DNA of 46,051 nt from Lentisphaeria bacterium (GTDB lineage Bacteria > Verrucomicrobiota > Lentisphaeria > Victivallales > Victivallaceae): contig JAFTIA010000098.1 of the NCBI GenBank assembly GCA_017457105.1, forward strand, positions 1 to 46,051, in the 5' to 3' direction. The translations under genes were made by a program, and so were the position numbers. Within the stretch, counting starts at the first letter, position 1, and every line of letters begins with the position of its first letter. Below are positions 8,050 through 17,530 of the stretch, in pieces. The notes beneath the pieces were generated by a model. That model was not told the DNA's origin. It made no database searches and saw only the letters and a list, made by a program, of their open reading frames with translations.

Positions 8050-9342
8050 TTATTTCGGCCAGTATTCACGGATAAGGTCAGACTTGATACCCACTTCCGC
8101 AGAGTCAAAACATTCCGCAAGGATCTTCCAGCCAAGATCCAACGCTTCTTCCAGCGGGATATTGACCTTCAAATCCATCATGCGGGTTTCAAACATTTCA
8201 CCGTATTTCAGCAGTTTGCGGTCCCAGCTGCTCATCAAAAAGCCCATGGACTGCTTTTCCTGCGTGCTCTTGTAATCAGAGTACAGCCGGATCATGGCGT
8301 CCATGATCGCCCGGTGATCCGGACGGGTCTTGGAGTTCACCTGCTGTTTCAGACGGCTCAAAGAACCGAAAGGCTCAATGCGGCCGTGCCGCAGATAGAA
8401 CTGACCTTCGGTAATGTACCCGGTATTGTCCGGGATCGGGTGGGTCACATCATCCCCCGGCATGGTCGTTGCCGCCAGAATGGTGATGGAACCGGCGCCG
8501 TCAAAGTCCACCGCCTTTTCGTAACGGGCGGCAAGCTGACTGTAAAGATCCCCCGGATATCCACGGTTGGACGGGATCTGTTCCATAGTAATAGCGATTT
8601 CTTTCAGGGCATCCGCATAGTTGGTCATATCCGTCAGCAGAACCAGGACCCGCTTGTTTGCCAAAGCATAACTTTCCGCCACAGCCAGTGCCATATCCGG
8701 CACCAGCAGACATTCCACAGTGGGGTCCGCCGCCGTATGGATAAACATTACAGAACGGCTCAATGCACCGCTCTTGTCCAGCGTGTTGCGGAAATAAAGA
8801 TAGTCATCGTATTTCAGCCCCATGCCGCCCAGAATGATCACATCCACTTCCGCCTGCAAAGCAATACGGGCAAGCAATTCATTATAAGGTTCCCCTGCCA
8901 CAGAAAAAATCGGCAGTTTCTGGGATTCCACCAGGGTATTGAACAAGTCGATCATGGGGATCCCGGTACGGATCATCTTGCTGGGGATCACACGCTTCGC
9001 CGGGTTCACAGAGGGACCGCCGATGGGAATCATGTCCCCGGTGATCGCCGCGCGGTTGTCCCGGGGGACACCGCTGCCGTTGAAAATGCGGCCCAGCAGA
9101 GCATCAGAGCCGGAAACACGCATTTCCGCCCCCAGAAAACGCACTTCATCCCCGGTATTGATCCCACGGGTACCGGCAAAAACCTGCAAATAAACTTTCC
9201 GGTCCGCCAGACGGATCACCTGGGCAAGGGAAGTCCCCCGCTCTCCGGAAACTTCAGCCAACTCGTTATAAGCGACACCGTCGGCTTCCACAGCAATAAC
9301 GTTACCGACGATCTGAATGATTTTGTGATAAACTTTACGCAT
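8050..9342 (-). CDS. atpB: V-type ATP synthase subunit B
   Basis: Subunit B is the regulatory, non-catalytic nucleotide-binding subunit of the A3B3 head. The 430-residue protein starts [14 protein letters not shown] at 9342, with an N-terminal beta-barrel and a RecA-like core. The P-loop region reads [16 protein letters not shown], without a Walker A lysine, as expected for V-type B rather than A. The start at 9342 overlaps the end of subunit A by 8 bases; an ATG at 9498 in the same frame lies inside subunit A and is rejected. Confidence 0.94.
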   Translation of the reverse strand: MRKVYHKIIQIVGNVIAVEADGVAYNELAEVSGERGTSLAQVIRLADRKVYLQVFAGTRGINTGDEVRFLGAEMRVSGSDALLGRIFNGSGVPRDNRAAITGDMIPIGGPSVNPAKRVIPSKMIRTGIPMIDLFNTLVESQKLPIFSVAGEPYNELLARIALQAEVDVIILGGMGLKYDDYLYFRNTLDKSGALSRSVMFIHTAADPTVECLLVPDMALAVAESYALANKRVLVLLTDMTNYADALKEIAITMEQIPSNRGYPGDLYSQLAARYEKAVDFDGAGSITILAATTMPGDDVTHPIPDNTGYITEGQFYLRHGRIEPFGSLSRLKQQVNSKTRPDHRAIMDAMIRLYSDYKSTQEKQSMGFLMSSWDRKLLKYGEMFETRMMDLKVNIPLEEALDLGWKILAECFDSAEVGIKSDLIREYWPK

Positions 9343-11068
9343 GATGACGTTTCTCCGCAATCTTGCTGACGATCTCCTGCTGTTTGGCAGCGAAATCCGC
9401 CGTGTCACCGGCCAGATAGTTCCAGTCAATAAACAACTGACGCAACGCAAGGAAGTAACTGCGTGCCTCTTCTTTTTCCTCGAAATCAAAATCCGCATTC
9501 AGGACTTCCATCACCTGTGCCAGCATCCGCTTCTGGCGGTCCGCACTGCAGGCGCCGTCCACCGCATCAAAGGTGTTCTGCTGCAGATACACATAGTCCA
9601 GAAATTCCATCTTGAGATAGATCTGGAAATCCGCCATGGATGTACCGTCTTCGCCGATCACCTTCATCATCTGGTTGACTTCATTCCCGCGGGAAAGCAC
9701 CCCCCGGGCACCTTCCAGATCTTCAGCGGAAACCAGACTCGGATACTTGCTCCAGGATTCCAGCGGGTTGATGGCTGGATAACGGCGGGCATCGGACCGC
9801 TCACGGGAAAGCCCCAGGAAACAGCCCACCACTTTCAGCGTTGCCTGCGTAACAGGTTCTTCAAAGTTACCGCCGGCAGGACTCACGGCACCGCCAATGG
9901 TCACACTGGCTTCTTCGCCGGTCCGCAGTTTCACCAAACCTGCCCGTTCATAGAATTCGGCAATTCGGGATTCCAGATATGCCGGGAACGCTTCATCCCC
10001 CGGGATCTCTTCCAGACGGCCGGACATTTCACGCAATGCCTGCGCCCAGCGGGAAGTGGAGTCCGCCAGAAGCAGCGTATGCAACCCCTGCTGACGGTAA
10101 TATTCCGCCAGCGTCACAGCCGTATAAACAGATGCTTCACGCGCCGCAACAGGCATACTGCTGGTATTGCAGATGATGATGGAACGGTCGATCAGGGTCT
10201 TGCCGGTACGGGGATCTTTCAGATGAGGATATTCCCGCAGGATCTCCACCACTTCACCGGCGCGTTCACCGCACGCCGCCACGATCACCACGTCCGCTTC
10301 CGCATTCTGGCTGATGGTGTGCTGAAGAACGGTCTTCCCGGCACCGAAAGGTCCGGGAGTACAAAATGTACCGCCCCGTGCCACCGGGAAAAAGGTATCG
10401 ATAATACGGGTCTGGGTGACCAGCGGATCTTCAGGAAGGATCTTTTCCGCATAATCAGAAATCGGCACTTTCACCGGCCAATACTGGATCATGGTGATCT
10501 TCCGGGTCTCGCCATTGGCGTTCACCGCCACAGCCACAGTGTCTTCCACCGTGTAATCCCCTTCCGGCATGACGGACTGCAATGTCCATTCCCCGCGCCA
10601 CGCAAAAGGAACCATGATATAATGGTGGAAGATCCCTTCCGGCACCCAGCCGATACGATCGCCCGCCTTAACCACGGCTCCGGACGCCGCCTGCGGCGTA
10701 AAATGCCATTTGACTTCCCGGTCCAGAGCGTTCAAATAAACGCCACGCTTCAGGAAAAACCCGGATTTTTCCGCAAGCAGTTCCAGCGGGTTCTGCAACC
10801 CGTCATAAACGCTTTTCAGCAGTCCGGGACCAAGTTCCACACTCAAAAGTTCCCCGGTAAACTCCACCGGGTCTCCGATCCGGAGCCCATTGGAGCTCTC
10901 AAAGATCTGCATATCCGCACGGTTTCCCCGTACACGGATGACTTCGCACTTCAACCGTTCATCCCCCACGACAACATACGCAACTTCATTCTGGGAGACG
11001 CCGCTTGCAAATTCCACCGTCAGCATATTGCCGTTTACGCCAACGATTTTTCCCGTTTTTTCCGGCAT
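9335..11068 (-). CDS. atpA: V-type ATP synthase subunit A (catalytic)
   Basis: Subunit A hydrolyses or makes ATP in the A3B3 head. The 577-residue protein has the V-type Walker A motif GPFGAGKT at 239-246, an N-terminal barrel and a non-homologous bulge region, and normal bacterial length. I start it at 11068 ([10 protein letters not shown]) because a GAGG ribosome binding site precedes it by 8 bases; an ATG at 11143 would run back into the preceding gene. Its neighbours on both sides are V-ATPase genes. Confidence 0.95.
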   Translation of the reverse strand: MPEKTGKIVGVNGNMLTVEFASGVSQNEVAYVVVGDERLKCEVIRVRGNRADMQIFESSNGLRIGDPVEFTGELLSVELGPGLLKSVYDGLQNPLELLAEKSGFFLKRGVYLNALDREVKWHFTPQAASGAVVKAGDRIGWVPEGIFHHYIMVPFAWRGEWTLQSVMPEGDYTVEDTVAVAVNANGETRKITMIQYWPVKVPISDYAEKILPEDPLVTQTRIIDTFFPVARGGTFCTPGPFGAGKTVLQHTISQNAEADVVIVAACGERAGEVVEILREYPHLKDPRTGKTLIDRSIIICNTSSMPVAAREASVYTAVTLAEYYRQQGLHTLLLADSTSRWAQALREMSGRLEEIPGDEAFPAYLESRIAEFYERAGLVKLRTGEEASVTIGGAVSPAGGNFEEPVTQATLKVVGCFLGLSRERSDARRYPAINPLESWSKYPSLVSAEDLEGARGVLSRGNEVNQMMKVIGEDGTSMADFQIYLKMEFLDYVYLQQNTFDAVDGACSADRQKRMLAQVMEVLNADFDFEEKEEARSYFLALRQLFIDWNYLAGDTADFAAKQQEIVSKIAEKRHHA

Positions 11069-11099
11069 GATTTTTTCCTCAACTGTAAAGATATAGAGA

Positions 11100-11657
11100 T
11101 TATTCCGCAGACATCCGGTCGATCTGACCGGCCGCGTCTTCAAAATTCGTTTTCCCGACTTCCGGACGGAAACTCTGCTCTTTCTGCAGAATCGCCAGCT
11201 TCAGCCGGTAACAGGCCACAGCCTCACGGGAAAATCCGTTTCCCCGCTCAATGGCATCCAATTTCTGCCAGCGGATCTGATCCACCCGCAATTCCCGTTC
11301 CCACGGATCCGGCGCAGAAGCCGCACCGGCCACGCTTTCACGCAATCCGGGGATACTGCCGGTTTCCGGCGGAAGAATATATTTCCCGGCATCCTCCACC
11401 GGGCGTTTTGCCAAACGCAAAAGAGCGATTTCGCCCCGCAAGGCAAACTCAAAAGCCTGAAAATCCGCCGCCGCAGACCCCGCAGGAAATGCCGCAGACC
11501 GGTCCGGCGGAAAGGTACAGGAAGCAATGTATCCGGCATCCGCATCCGGAAGAAAAGTCAATTTCCGGTCAAACTCTTCCAGAGTCATCGGCGCAGGCAC
11601 ACCGGGGATCAGCGTGGGAAGCTGAGAGCAGAAATAATAATAATTTGCCCCCGACAT
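11100..11657 (-). CDS. DUF2764 family protein of the V-ATPase operon
   Basis: This 185-residue protein begins MSGANYYYFCSQLPTL, the typical start of the DUF2764 family, whose members sit between subunits E and A in V-ATPase operons of spirochaetes, Chlamydiae and relatives. It is predicted soluble and rich in helix, with RWQKLDAIERGNGFS in the middle. No function is established. From its constant position, and because no subunit C or F gene is visible here, it may replace a peripheral or central stalk component, but that is inference. It follows subunit E by 8 bases. Confidence 0.8.
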   Translation of the reverse strand: MSGANYYYFCSQLPTLIPGVPAPMTLEEFDRKLTFLPDADAGYIASCTFPPDRSAAFPAGSAAADFQAFEFALRGEIALLRLAKRPVEDAGKYILPPETGSIPGLRESVAGAASAPDPWERELRVDQIRWQKLDAIERGNGFSREAVACYRLKLAILQKEQSFRPEVGKTNFEDAAGQIDRMSAE

Positions 11658-11665
11658 AACACTCC

Positions 11666-12259
11666 TTACTGGGGATCAAGGATCCGCCCGAGTTCACTGC
11701 CAAGATGCGCACGGAGCAATTCAGAAATCGCTTCGTCCGTCAAATCCACATACATATCCTCGCCTTGAAAAGCCACCTGCATCCCGGCATGGATATTCCG
11801 GTTGGGGAAGACTTCCGGAGCCTGCCGGAAACTGGCACGCAAAGTACCGCAAAGGATCTGCCGCAAATTTTCCGCATCACGGACACCCGCCAGCACATTC
11901 ACTTCATCCGCACCGCTGGCAGCGGCCATATTTTTGATCACTTCCGCCATCAATTCCGGCGTGAGAGCCTTGCCGGCGGCATCCGCCACCGCACGATCCA
12001 AACGCTTGGTCAATTCTTCCCGCAGCCCCAGTACAATGTCACGGGCCGCCTGACGGGCCGCCGCTTCCGCTCTGGCACGGGCCGCTTCTGCATCATTTTC
12101 CGCCTGCGCGCGCAAGCGTTCCGCTTCTTTCCGGGCTGTTTCCACAATGGATTCAGCCTCAGCTTTTGCCTGACTCAGGATCGATGCTTTTTCCGCTTCC
12201 GCTTTCTGCAGATATTCGTTATTGATCCTGTCAAGCAATGCCTGAAATTCTTCTGCCAT
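11666..12259 (-). CDS. atpE: V-type ATP synthase subunit E (peripheral stalk)
   Basis: Subunit E is part of the peripheral stalk that holds the A3B3 head still. The 197-residue protein has a long N-terminal helix rich in Ala, Glu and Lys (residues 15-80, AEAEKASILSQAKAEAE), a strong coiled-coil candidate, and a globular C-terminal half ending with acidic and hydrophobic segments. It is the first V-ATPase gene of the set, 29 bases after the aspartate kinase gene, so the ATPase genes may be transcribed from the hom promoter or from a promoter inside the kinase gene. Confidence 0.9.
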   Translation of the reverse strand: MAEEFQALLDRINNEYLQKAEAEKASILSQAKAEAESIVETARKEAERLRAQAENDAEAARARAEAAARQAARDIVLGLREELTKRLDRAVADAAGKALTPELMAEVIKNMAAASGADEVNVLAGVRDAENLRQILCGTLRASFRQAPEVFPNRNIHAGMQVAFQGEDMYVDLTDEAISELLRAHLGSELGRILDPQ

Positions 12260-12288
12260 TTTTCTCTCCTGTTACTCCCGGCCGGAAA

Positions 12289-13707
12289 TCAATCGTTGTG
12301 GGCCGGTTCCTTTTCTACAAATTCCCGATGCAAAGCGATTTGAGCTTTTTTGAAGTCTTCCCGGTCAATCATAAACTGCATATTAACCTGACGCATGCAC
12401 TGGTCCAACGCAAGAATATTGATATTTTCAGAAGCAAGCGCAGAAGCCGCACGGGAAAGGAACCCCGGCAACTTCATATTGCTGCCCAAAACTGCTACGA
12501 TCGCCACTTTCCGGACATTGACCTTGGCAGCCGGAAGTGCCTGACGGATCTCGTCCAGACAGGCATCCAGATTGCGGGAACGCTCGGAAACATAGTGGGT
12601 AATGGTGTTCGCATTGGTATTTTTGGCGATATAACTGATCTTCCATGCCGCAAAGAAATTCAGCACCTTGTGATCATATCCGCTCTGTCCCACCATTTCC
12701 GGGTCAAAAATTTCAACAGCAAGCATGTCACTGCGCCCGCAAATCATATCCACCCGGGGCTGGGGCGCCACATAATCCTTGCTGATCAAAGTCCCCGGAT
12801 TGCCCGGATCAAACGCATTGGTGACACGGATCGGAATATTTTTCAATTCCATTTCCTTGGAGGCTTTCGGGTGAATGGCTTCCATGGCCATATCCGCAAG
12901 CTGGTCGGCAATGTCAAAATTGGTATTGCCGATAATACGCACCTTTTCCGGACCGATGAGTTTGGGATCGCCGGTGGAAAGATGGAATTCCTTGTGGATG
13001 ATCCCTTCACGGGCATCGGTGACAACCGCCGTTTTGCTGAAGGTGATCTCGCTGTAACCCCGGTCAAACTTTGCCATGATCCCTTCGGAACACTTGACAT
13101 ACCCCGTTACGATCGGCATACAACTTGCAAAATCCAGCCCGCGCAAGTGGGTGGAAATCATTTCATCAATGGAATAACTGGAGTGATCCCGCCAGCCGGT
13201 CAGATCCACAAATTTGGCATGGATCCCCTTTGCCTGCAAAATCAGCACGGAGTTGTGCGCACTGTGCGCCTCGCCGACGGCACTCAAAAATTCCCGGCTG
13301 GCAGGGAGATAATCTTTCGGCTGAAAATGACCGAAACTGCGGAGCTGCATCAGGTGCCGCAAGCCGTCACGGATACCATACATCCGCTCCCGGACAAATT
13401 CATCCGCCGCTTTCATATCCAGCCCCAGATCCGCAAAAGAACGGTTGAGCCGGAGCATTTCCCGCAGAACAGTTTCCAACTTATCTTCCCACACCGGATC
13501 CCCTGCGGCAAAACTGCCGTAGATCCCCGGCTCGCCGGTCTTCTTATCTTCCAGCAGAAGATTGGTGATCCCCCCGTAAGCGGAAACAACAAAAATGCGG
13601 TTATACAACTCTTCGCCGGTACGGGAACCGATAAAGATGTTGTCCAGTAATTCTCCGAACCGGGACATGGAAGTCCCGCCAATTTTCTCTACTGTATGCA
13701 GTCCCAT
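12289..13707 (-). CDS. Aspartate kinase, ectoine-type sequence class
   Basis: Aspartate kinase phosphorylates aspartate, the first step toward threonine, methionine and lysine. The 472-residue protein has an amino acid kinase domain starting HTVEKIGGTSMSRF (K8 and GGTS are the nucleotide and substrate motif) and C-terminal ACT domains from about residue 390 (VAIVAVLGSNMKLPGFLSRA). The KIGGTSM start and the early insertion resemble, as far as I recall, the aspartate kinases of ectoine gene clusters rather than LysC or ThrA (KFGGTSV). No ectABC genes are visible; the partner here is hom, two bases upstream. The ATG at 13707 is chosen because a start at 13749 would lie inside hom. Confidence 0.88.
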   Translation of the reverse strand: MGLHTVEKIGGTSMSRFGELLDNIFIGSRTGEELYNRIFVVSAYGGITNLLLEDKKTGEPGIYGSFAAGDPVWEDKLETVLREMLRLNRSFADLGLDMKAADEFVRERMYGIRDGLRHLMQLRSFGHFQPKDYLPASREFLSAVGEAHSAHNSVLILQAKGIHAKFVDLTGWRDHSSYSIDEMISTHLRGLDFASCMPIVTGYVKCSEGIMAKFDRGYSEITFSKTAVVTDAREGIIHKEFHLSTGDPKLIGPEKVRIIGNTNFDIADQLADMAMEAIHPKASKEMELKNIPIRVTNAFDPGNPGTLISKDYVAPQPRVDMICGRSDMLAVEIFDPEMVGQSGYDHKVLNFFAAWKISYIAKNTNANTITHYVSERSRNLDACLDEIRQALPAAKVNVRKVAIVAVLGSNMKLPGFLSRAASALASENINILALDQCMRQVNMQFMIDREDFKKAQIALHREFVEKEPAHND

Positions 13708-13709
13708 TT

Positions 13710-15026
13710 TTAAAGATCCTCGATCCGGAAGATTCTTGCCTGCTCGCAAACAGCCGGCAGAGCTTCAATGTTTTTAATTGCAGCACGCAACTGTGCCTCC
13801 CCGGCACTGTGCGTAAGAATGACCAGCGGCACAACATCGTTCCCGGTAGTTTCCGGCTGGATCAAACTGCTGATACTGATATTTTCCCCCGCCAGCACAT
13901 TGGTAACCGCCGCCATCACCCCCGGCGTATCTTTCACCTGCAGACGGATGTAATAACGGGACTGCACATCTCCCGGTGCCGTCACCGCTGTGATTTGAGC
14001 ATTTTCCCGGAATGTGACACGGCGGGGACAGCCATTGGCAATATTCACAGCCACATCAGTAATGTCTGCAACCACCGCACTGGCAGTAGCGTTCCGCCCT
14101 GCTCCGCGTCCGTAGAACAATGTCTGACCAACCATGTCGCCTTCGACCATCACACCGTTGAACACATCGGAGATGTTGGCAAGCAGAGCATTTTTCGGCA
14201 CCAGCGTGGGATGCACCCGGATCTCAACGCTGCCGTTGATGGCCTTGATGATCCCCAGAAGTTTGATCCGGTAGCCCAATTCATCGGCATAACGCAGATC
14301 CGTAAGAGAAATATTGCGGATGCCTTCCACTGAAACCGGATCCATCCCGTACCAGCGGCCGAAAGCCAGCGATGCAAGGATGGAAGCCTTGTGGGCTGTA
14401 TCGAACCCGTCAATATCCAAGGAGGGCTCTGCCTCGGCATATCCCAGACGCTGGGCATCCGCCAGCACATCGGCAAAATCTGCACCTTCCCGTTCCATGC
14501 GGGTCAGGATATAATTGCAGGTCCCGTTCAGGATCCCGTAGATCCGCTGGATCCGGTTGGCGACCAGACCTTCCTGCAAAGCCTTGATCACAGGGATCCC
14601 TCCGCCCACACTGGCTTCGTAATAAAGATCCACGCCATTGGCGGCAGCGGCGGCAAACAATTCCTCCCCATACTTGGCAAGCAGGGCCTTATTCGCCGTA
14701 ACTACGGATTTTCCGGCATTCAAAGCCTTCAGGATCAGAGTTTTGGCAAAAGTGGTCCCACCCACCAGTTCCACTACAATATCAGCTTCGCGGATGACAT
14801 CATCCGCATTTGTAGTGAGCATGTCAGCGGGAACTGTAACGCCGCGATCGGTAGTGATATCAAGATCTGCGATGCGGACAAGTTCAACATTAACGCCGGT
14901 ACGTTTGGCGATCACATCATGATTCGCCAGCAGCGTTGCGGCGGCACCGGCACCGACCGTGCCGAAGCCAACAATTCCGATTTTGACTGTTTTCACTTTT
15001 ACTGTACTTACTGTTTTGATTTTCAA
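13710..15026 (-). CDS. hom: Homoserine dehydrogenase
   Basis: Homoserine dehydrogenase reduces aspartate semialdehyde to homoserine with NAD(P)H. The 438-residue protein shows the dinucleotide motif GFGTVG (20-25), the catalytic segment YEASVGGGIPVI, GILNGTCNYIL and a C-terminal ACT domain (RLQVKDTPGVMAAVTNVLA) suited to feedback control. The first codon is taken as TTG at 15026, preceded closely by AGGGGA; GTG at 14996 is an alternative that would still keep the nucleotide-binding fold. It is the first gene of the long minus-strand operon with a promoter at 15097-15124. Confidence 0.93.
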   Translation of the reverse strand: MKIKTVSTVKVKTVKIGIVGFGTVGAGAAATLLANHDVIAKRTGVNVELVRIADLDITTDRGVTVPADMLTTNADDVIREADIVVELVGGTTFAKTLILKALNAGKSVVTANKALLAKYGEELFAAAAANGVDLYYEASVGGGIPVIKALQEGLVANRIQRIYGILNGTCNYILTRMEREGADFADVLADAQRLGYAEAEPSLDIDGFDTAHKASILASLAFGRWYGMDPVSVEGIRNISLTDLRYADELGYRIKLLGIIKAINGSVEIRVHPTLVPKNALLANISDVFNGVMVEGDMVGQTLFYGRGAGRNATASAVVADITDVAVNIANGCPRRVTFRENAQITAVTAPGDVQSRYYIRLQVKDTPGVMAAVTNVLAGENISISSLIQPETTGNDVVPLVILTHSAGEAQLRAAIKNIEALPAVCEQARIFRIEDL

Positions 15027-15096
15027 GTCCCCTGTCAGCCACCGGAACGACCCGGAAAAACCAGCATAAACAGAGGTACATTTTTTTATTCCGGAT

Positions 15097-15124
15097 AATA
15101 TACACCTCTTTTATAAAAATACAA
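15097..15124 (-). promoter_or_regulatory. Promoter of hom and the long downstream gene set
   Basis: Minus-strand TTGTAT (15119-15124) and TATATT (15097-15102) with 16-base spacing, about 70 bases before the TTG start of hom. No leader peptide or riboswitch is evident in the short leader. Confidence 0.5.
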
Positions 15125-15228
15125 GCATTTTTACTGCGTGCAGAACGCCGCAGACATATTTCAAAAAACCAAAATATTTTGCTACTTCAGATACTCCGAA
15201 AAAAATCAAAAAATCACGAAAATTAAAA

Positions 15229-15257
15229 CTGGAAAAAAACATGCAGCGTGCTACATT
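15229..15257 (+). promoter_or_regulatory. Candidate promoter of the nuclease gene
   Basis: CTGGAA (15229-15234) and TACATT (15252-15257) are 17 bases apart. The same arrangement (CTGGAA, 17 bases, TATATT, with GTGCTA at the -10) precedes the MlaA fusion gene, which strengthens both. Confidence 0.35.
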
Positions 15258-15311
15258 ATAAAAGTTAATGGAAAAATATTTCCAGATTCTTTCAAGGAAG
15301 GAGCCGAAAAC

Positions 15312-15941
15312 ATGATCCGTCTGCTCTTCGATCTGGTGCGGACAGTCGTCTTTATGATCGCCATTACGGTGGCATTTGTCGCCGGGGGGATCGTTTTTAA
15401 CCTGGACCGGCTCGGCAATCTGGATGTCCAGATCCTGAAATACAAGAAATTCCTGCCGAAAGAGGTCAAAGCGGTCCTCCCCGGGCAGAATATCCCCTAC
15501 ACCCGCCCCCAACCCAAAATGACCATCACGGGCCGTGTATTGGAAGTGTATGACGGGGACACCCTCACCGTCCTTACGCCCAGCAACAAATTCCGGGTGC
15601 GTCTTTTCGGCATCGATGCTCCGGAAGTTTTGCAGGAATACGGCGTCCAATCCCGGGATCTTTTGCGGGATCTTATTTTGGGTCAGAATGTTACAGTAGA
15701 AGTCATCCATGTGGATCAATACGGCAGAGCCGTGGCTGTGATCCGCAAGGATCTGCTGGAAATCAATACGGAAATGGTCCGGTCCGGGGCGGCATGGCAC
15801 TATCACCAGTACGCCGCCGGAGAAAAGGAACTTGCCGAAGCCCAGCAGGAAGCAAAAAATGCCAAAGCCGGACTCTGGCAGCAATCCCATCCGCTGCCGC
15901 CATGGGAATACCGGCAAAAGGCAAAGAAAAGCACACTGTAA
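15312..15941 (+). CDS. Membrane-anchored thermonuclease family protein (SNase-like)
   Basis: Staphylococcal nuclease-like proteins cut single- or double-stranded nucleic acid with calcium. The 209-residue protein has one N-terminal hydrophobic helix (residues 10-29), then an OB-fold domain with VYDGDTLTV (D81, D83), VRLFGIDAPE (R97, D102, E105) and DQYGRAVAV (R139), matching D21, R35, D40, E43 and R87 of the model enzyme. The active site therefore looks intact and would sit outside the inner membrane. The ATG at 15312 follows AAGGAAGGAG; longer upstream frames have no such site. hisF follows 37 bases later. Confidence 0.87.
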   Translation: MIRLLFDLVRTVVFMIAITVAFVAGGIVFNLDRLGNLDVQILKYKKFLPKEVKAVLPGQNIPYTRPQPKMTITGRVLEVYDGDTLTVLTPSNKFRVRLFGIDAPEVLQEYGVQSRDLLRDLILGQNVTVEVIHVDQYGRAVAVIRKDLLEINTEMVRSGAAWHYHQYAAGEKELAEAQQEAKNAKAGLWQQSHPLPPWEYRQKAKKSTL

Positions 15942-15978
15942 AAAACACAGCACAACACCTATACTGGAGGTTTCTATT

Positions 15979-16743
15979 ATGAAAAAAACACTTTCAATCA
16001 TGCCTTGCCTTGACATGCAGAATGGCAGAGTTGTCAAGGGGGTTCACTCTGTAGACATTGCTGATGCCGGGGATCCGGTGGAATGCGCCATTGCCTATTG
16101 CAAAGCAGGTGCCGACGAATTGGCTCTGCTGGACATTACAGCCACGGTGGAAAACCGGGGGACTCTTCTGGATGTGGTCCGCCGGGTGGCAGATGTCTGC
16201 ACGGTACCGTTCACCGTGGGCGGCGGCATTTCCGACTGCCGCTCTGCCGGAGCAGTTCTGGCGGCGGGGGCAAACAAGATCTCCACCAGCAGTGCGGCGT
16301 TCCGCAATCCGGAGATCATTCCGGAAATGATCCGCAATTTCGGCGTAGATGCAGTTACCGTTGCCATTGATGTGGATGTGAATCCTGCCATGCCTTCCGG
16401 CTACGAAGTTTATATTGACGGCGGCCGTACCGCTACCGGCTTTGATGCGGTGGAATGGGCGCGCAGGGTGGATGATTTCGGCGTACAGACCATTCTCCCC
16501 ACCAGCAAAGCAGGCGACGGTGCCCGTACCGGGTATGATCTTCCGGTGATCAAGGCCATGCACGAAGCCTGTTCTGCCAAGATCGTGGCATCCGGCGGGG
16601 CCGGCAAACTGGAACACTTCCTGGAAGCGGCGGAAGCGGGGGCGGAAGTCCTGCTGGCGGCATCTGTGTTTCACTTCCACACCATTGATATCGGGGAATT
16701 GAAACAGTATTTGAAAGCCAACGGCTGCAGTATCAAGGAATAA
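15979..16743 (+). CDS. hisF: Imidazole glycerol phosphate synthase subunit HisF (or HisF-like)
   Basis: HisF forms the ring of imidazole glycerol phosphate and AICAR in histidine synthesis, taking ammonia from HisH. The 254-residue TIM barrel keeps the catalytic aspartates in CLDM and VAIDV, GGGISD, ASGGAGKLEHF and AASVFHF. One loop differs: the usual SxDRDGTxxG reads SKAGDGARTG here. That may be clade variation or a specialised paralogue. No other his gene is in the window. The ATG at 15979 follows a GGAGG site; the longer upstream frame overlaps the nuclease gene and is rejected. Confidence 0.88.
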   Translation: MKKTLSIMPCLDMQNGRVVKGVHSVDIADAGDPVECAIAYCKAGADELALLDITATVENRGTLLDVVRRVADVCTVPFTVGGGISDCRSAGAVLAAGANKISTSSAAFRNPEIIPEMIRNFGVDAVTVAIDVDVNPAMPSGYEVYIDGGRTATGFDAVEWARRVDDFGVQTILPTSKAGDGARTGYDLPVIKAMHEACSAKIVASGGAGKLEHFLEAAEAGAEVLLAASVFHFHTIDIGELKQYLKANGCSIKE

Positions 16744-16746
16744 AAA

Positions 16747-17352
16747 ATGTTCCGGGAATCAACGGAGTGGAGCCAGCTTTACTGGTTTGATACCGCCTCA
16801 AAGGATCTCCCCCGGATCATGCTGATCGGGGATTCCATTGTGGTGGGACATGCCCCGGAACTGGCAAAGATCCTGAAAGGGAAAGCCACGGTGGCATTTT
16901 TCGCCACCTCCCGTATCGTGGGGGATCCGGCGTATTCCCGTGAACTCATGACTGCCATGGCAGATATGCCCGTGGATCTGATCGAATTCAATAACGGGTT
17001 GCACGCCTTTCAATACAACACTGCGTTTTACCGCAGGAATCTGGAAATAACGCTGGATCATCTGCAAAGCAGCTTCCGCTGCCCCATCCGCTGGCGGAAC
17101 TCCACCCCTATTTCCCGAAAGGATGTTCCGGCGGAATGGGATCCGGAACGCAATCATATTGTTACAGAACGGAATCTTGCGGCACGGGAAGTCATTTCCG
17201 CCCGCAATATTCCGGAAGATGATATGTATTCTCTTGTGCAGGCTCATCCGGAATGGCGCAGCATGGATGGATATCATTATAATGACGACGGCAAACAGAA
17301 ACAGGCGGAATTCCTTGCAGAGATCCTGTTGAATCCCCTTGCAAAACGCTGA
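16747..17352 (+). CDS. SGNH/GDSL hydrolase family protein
   Basis: SGNH hydrolases are serine esterases acting on acyl or acetyl esters. The 201-residue protein has block I IMLIGDSIV (nucleophile S30), FNNGLHAF (82-83) as the asparagine block and SMDGYHYND with D174 and H177, so the triad is complete. No signal peptide is visible, so it should act in the cytoplasm. It starts three bases after hisF behind AAGGA, and the next gene is a sodium:solute symporter. The substrate is unknown; deacetylation of an imported sugar or glycoside is a reasonable guess only. Confidence 0.82.
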   Translation: MFRESTEWSQLYWFDTASKDLPRIMLIGDSIVVGHAPELAKILKGKATVAFFATSRIVGDPAYSRELMTAMADMPVDLIEFNNGLHAFQYNTAFYRRNLEITLDHLQSSFRCPIRWRNSTPISRKDVPAEWDPERNHIVTERNLAAREVISARNIPEDDMYSLVQAHPEWRSMDGYHYNDDGKQKQAEFLAEILLNPLAKR

Positions 17353-17420
17353 TTTCGGCATATATTTGCACTAAATTGAAAAAAAAACAGAAAAAAGCGG
17401 ATATTTTTCCCGTTTCCTTT

Positions 17421-17449
17421 TTGCAATATCGCAAAATACGGGTATTTTA
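17421..17449 (+). promoter_or_regulatory. Candidate promoter of the symporter gene
   Basis: TTGCAA (17421-17426) with TATTTT (17443-17448) at 16-base spacing, about 80 bases before the ATG. The gap 17353-17530 contains no other feature I can support. Confidence 0.35.
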
Positions 17450-17530
17450 TAGTCCGCTGTTACAAAAAGCAATTTAATATCATTTTCGGAGGCAGAGTAC
17501 AGACTCGCCCCGGCAACCATGGGATAAGGA

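Noticed and set aside
9341-11659. Very long plus-strand open frame (772 codons) opposite the V-ATPase A genes
   Set aside because: It mirrors the coding frames of subunit A and DUF2764, has low-complexity His/Arg/Gln/Pro-rich translation and no motif; the minus-strand genes explain the sequence.
15111-16037. Minus-strand open frame of 308 codons
   Set aside because: It lies opposite the nuclease gene, whose SNase motifs and ribosome binding site are clear.
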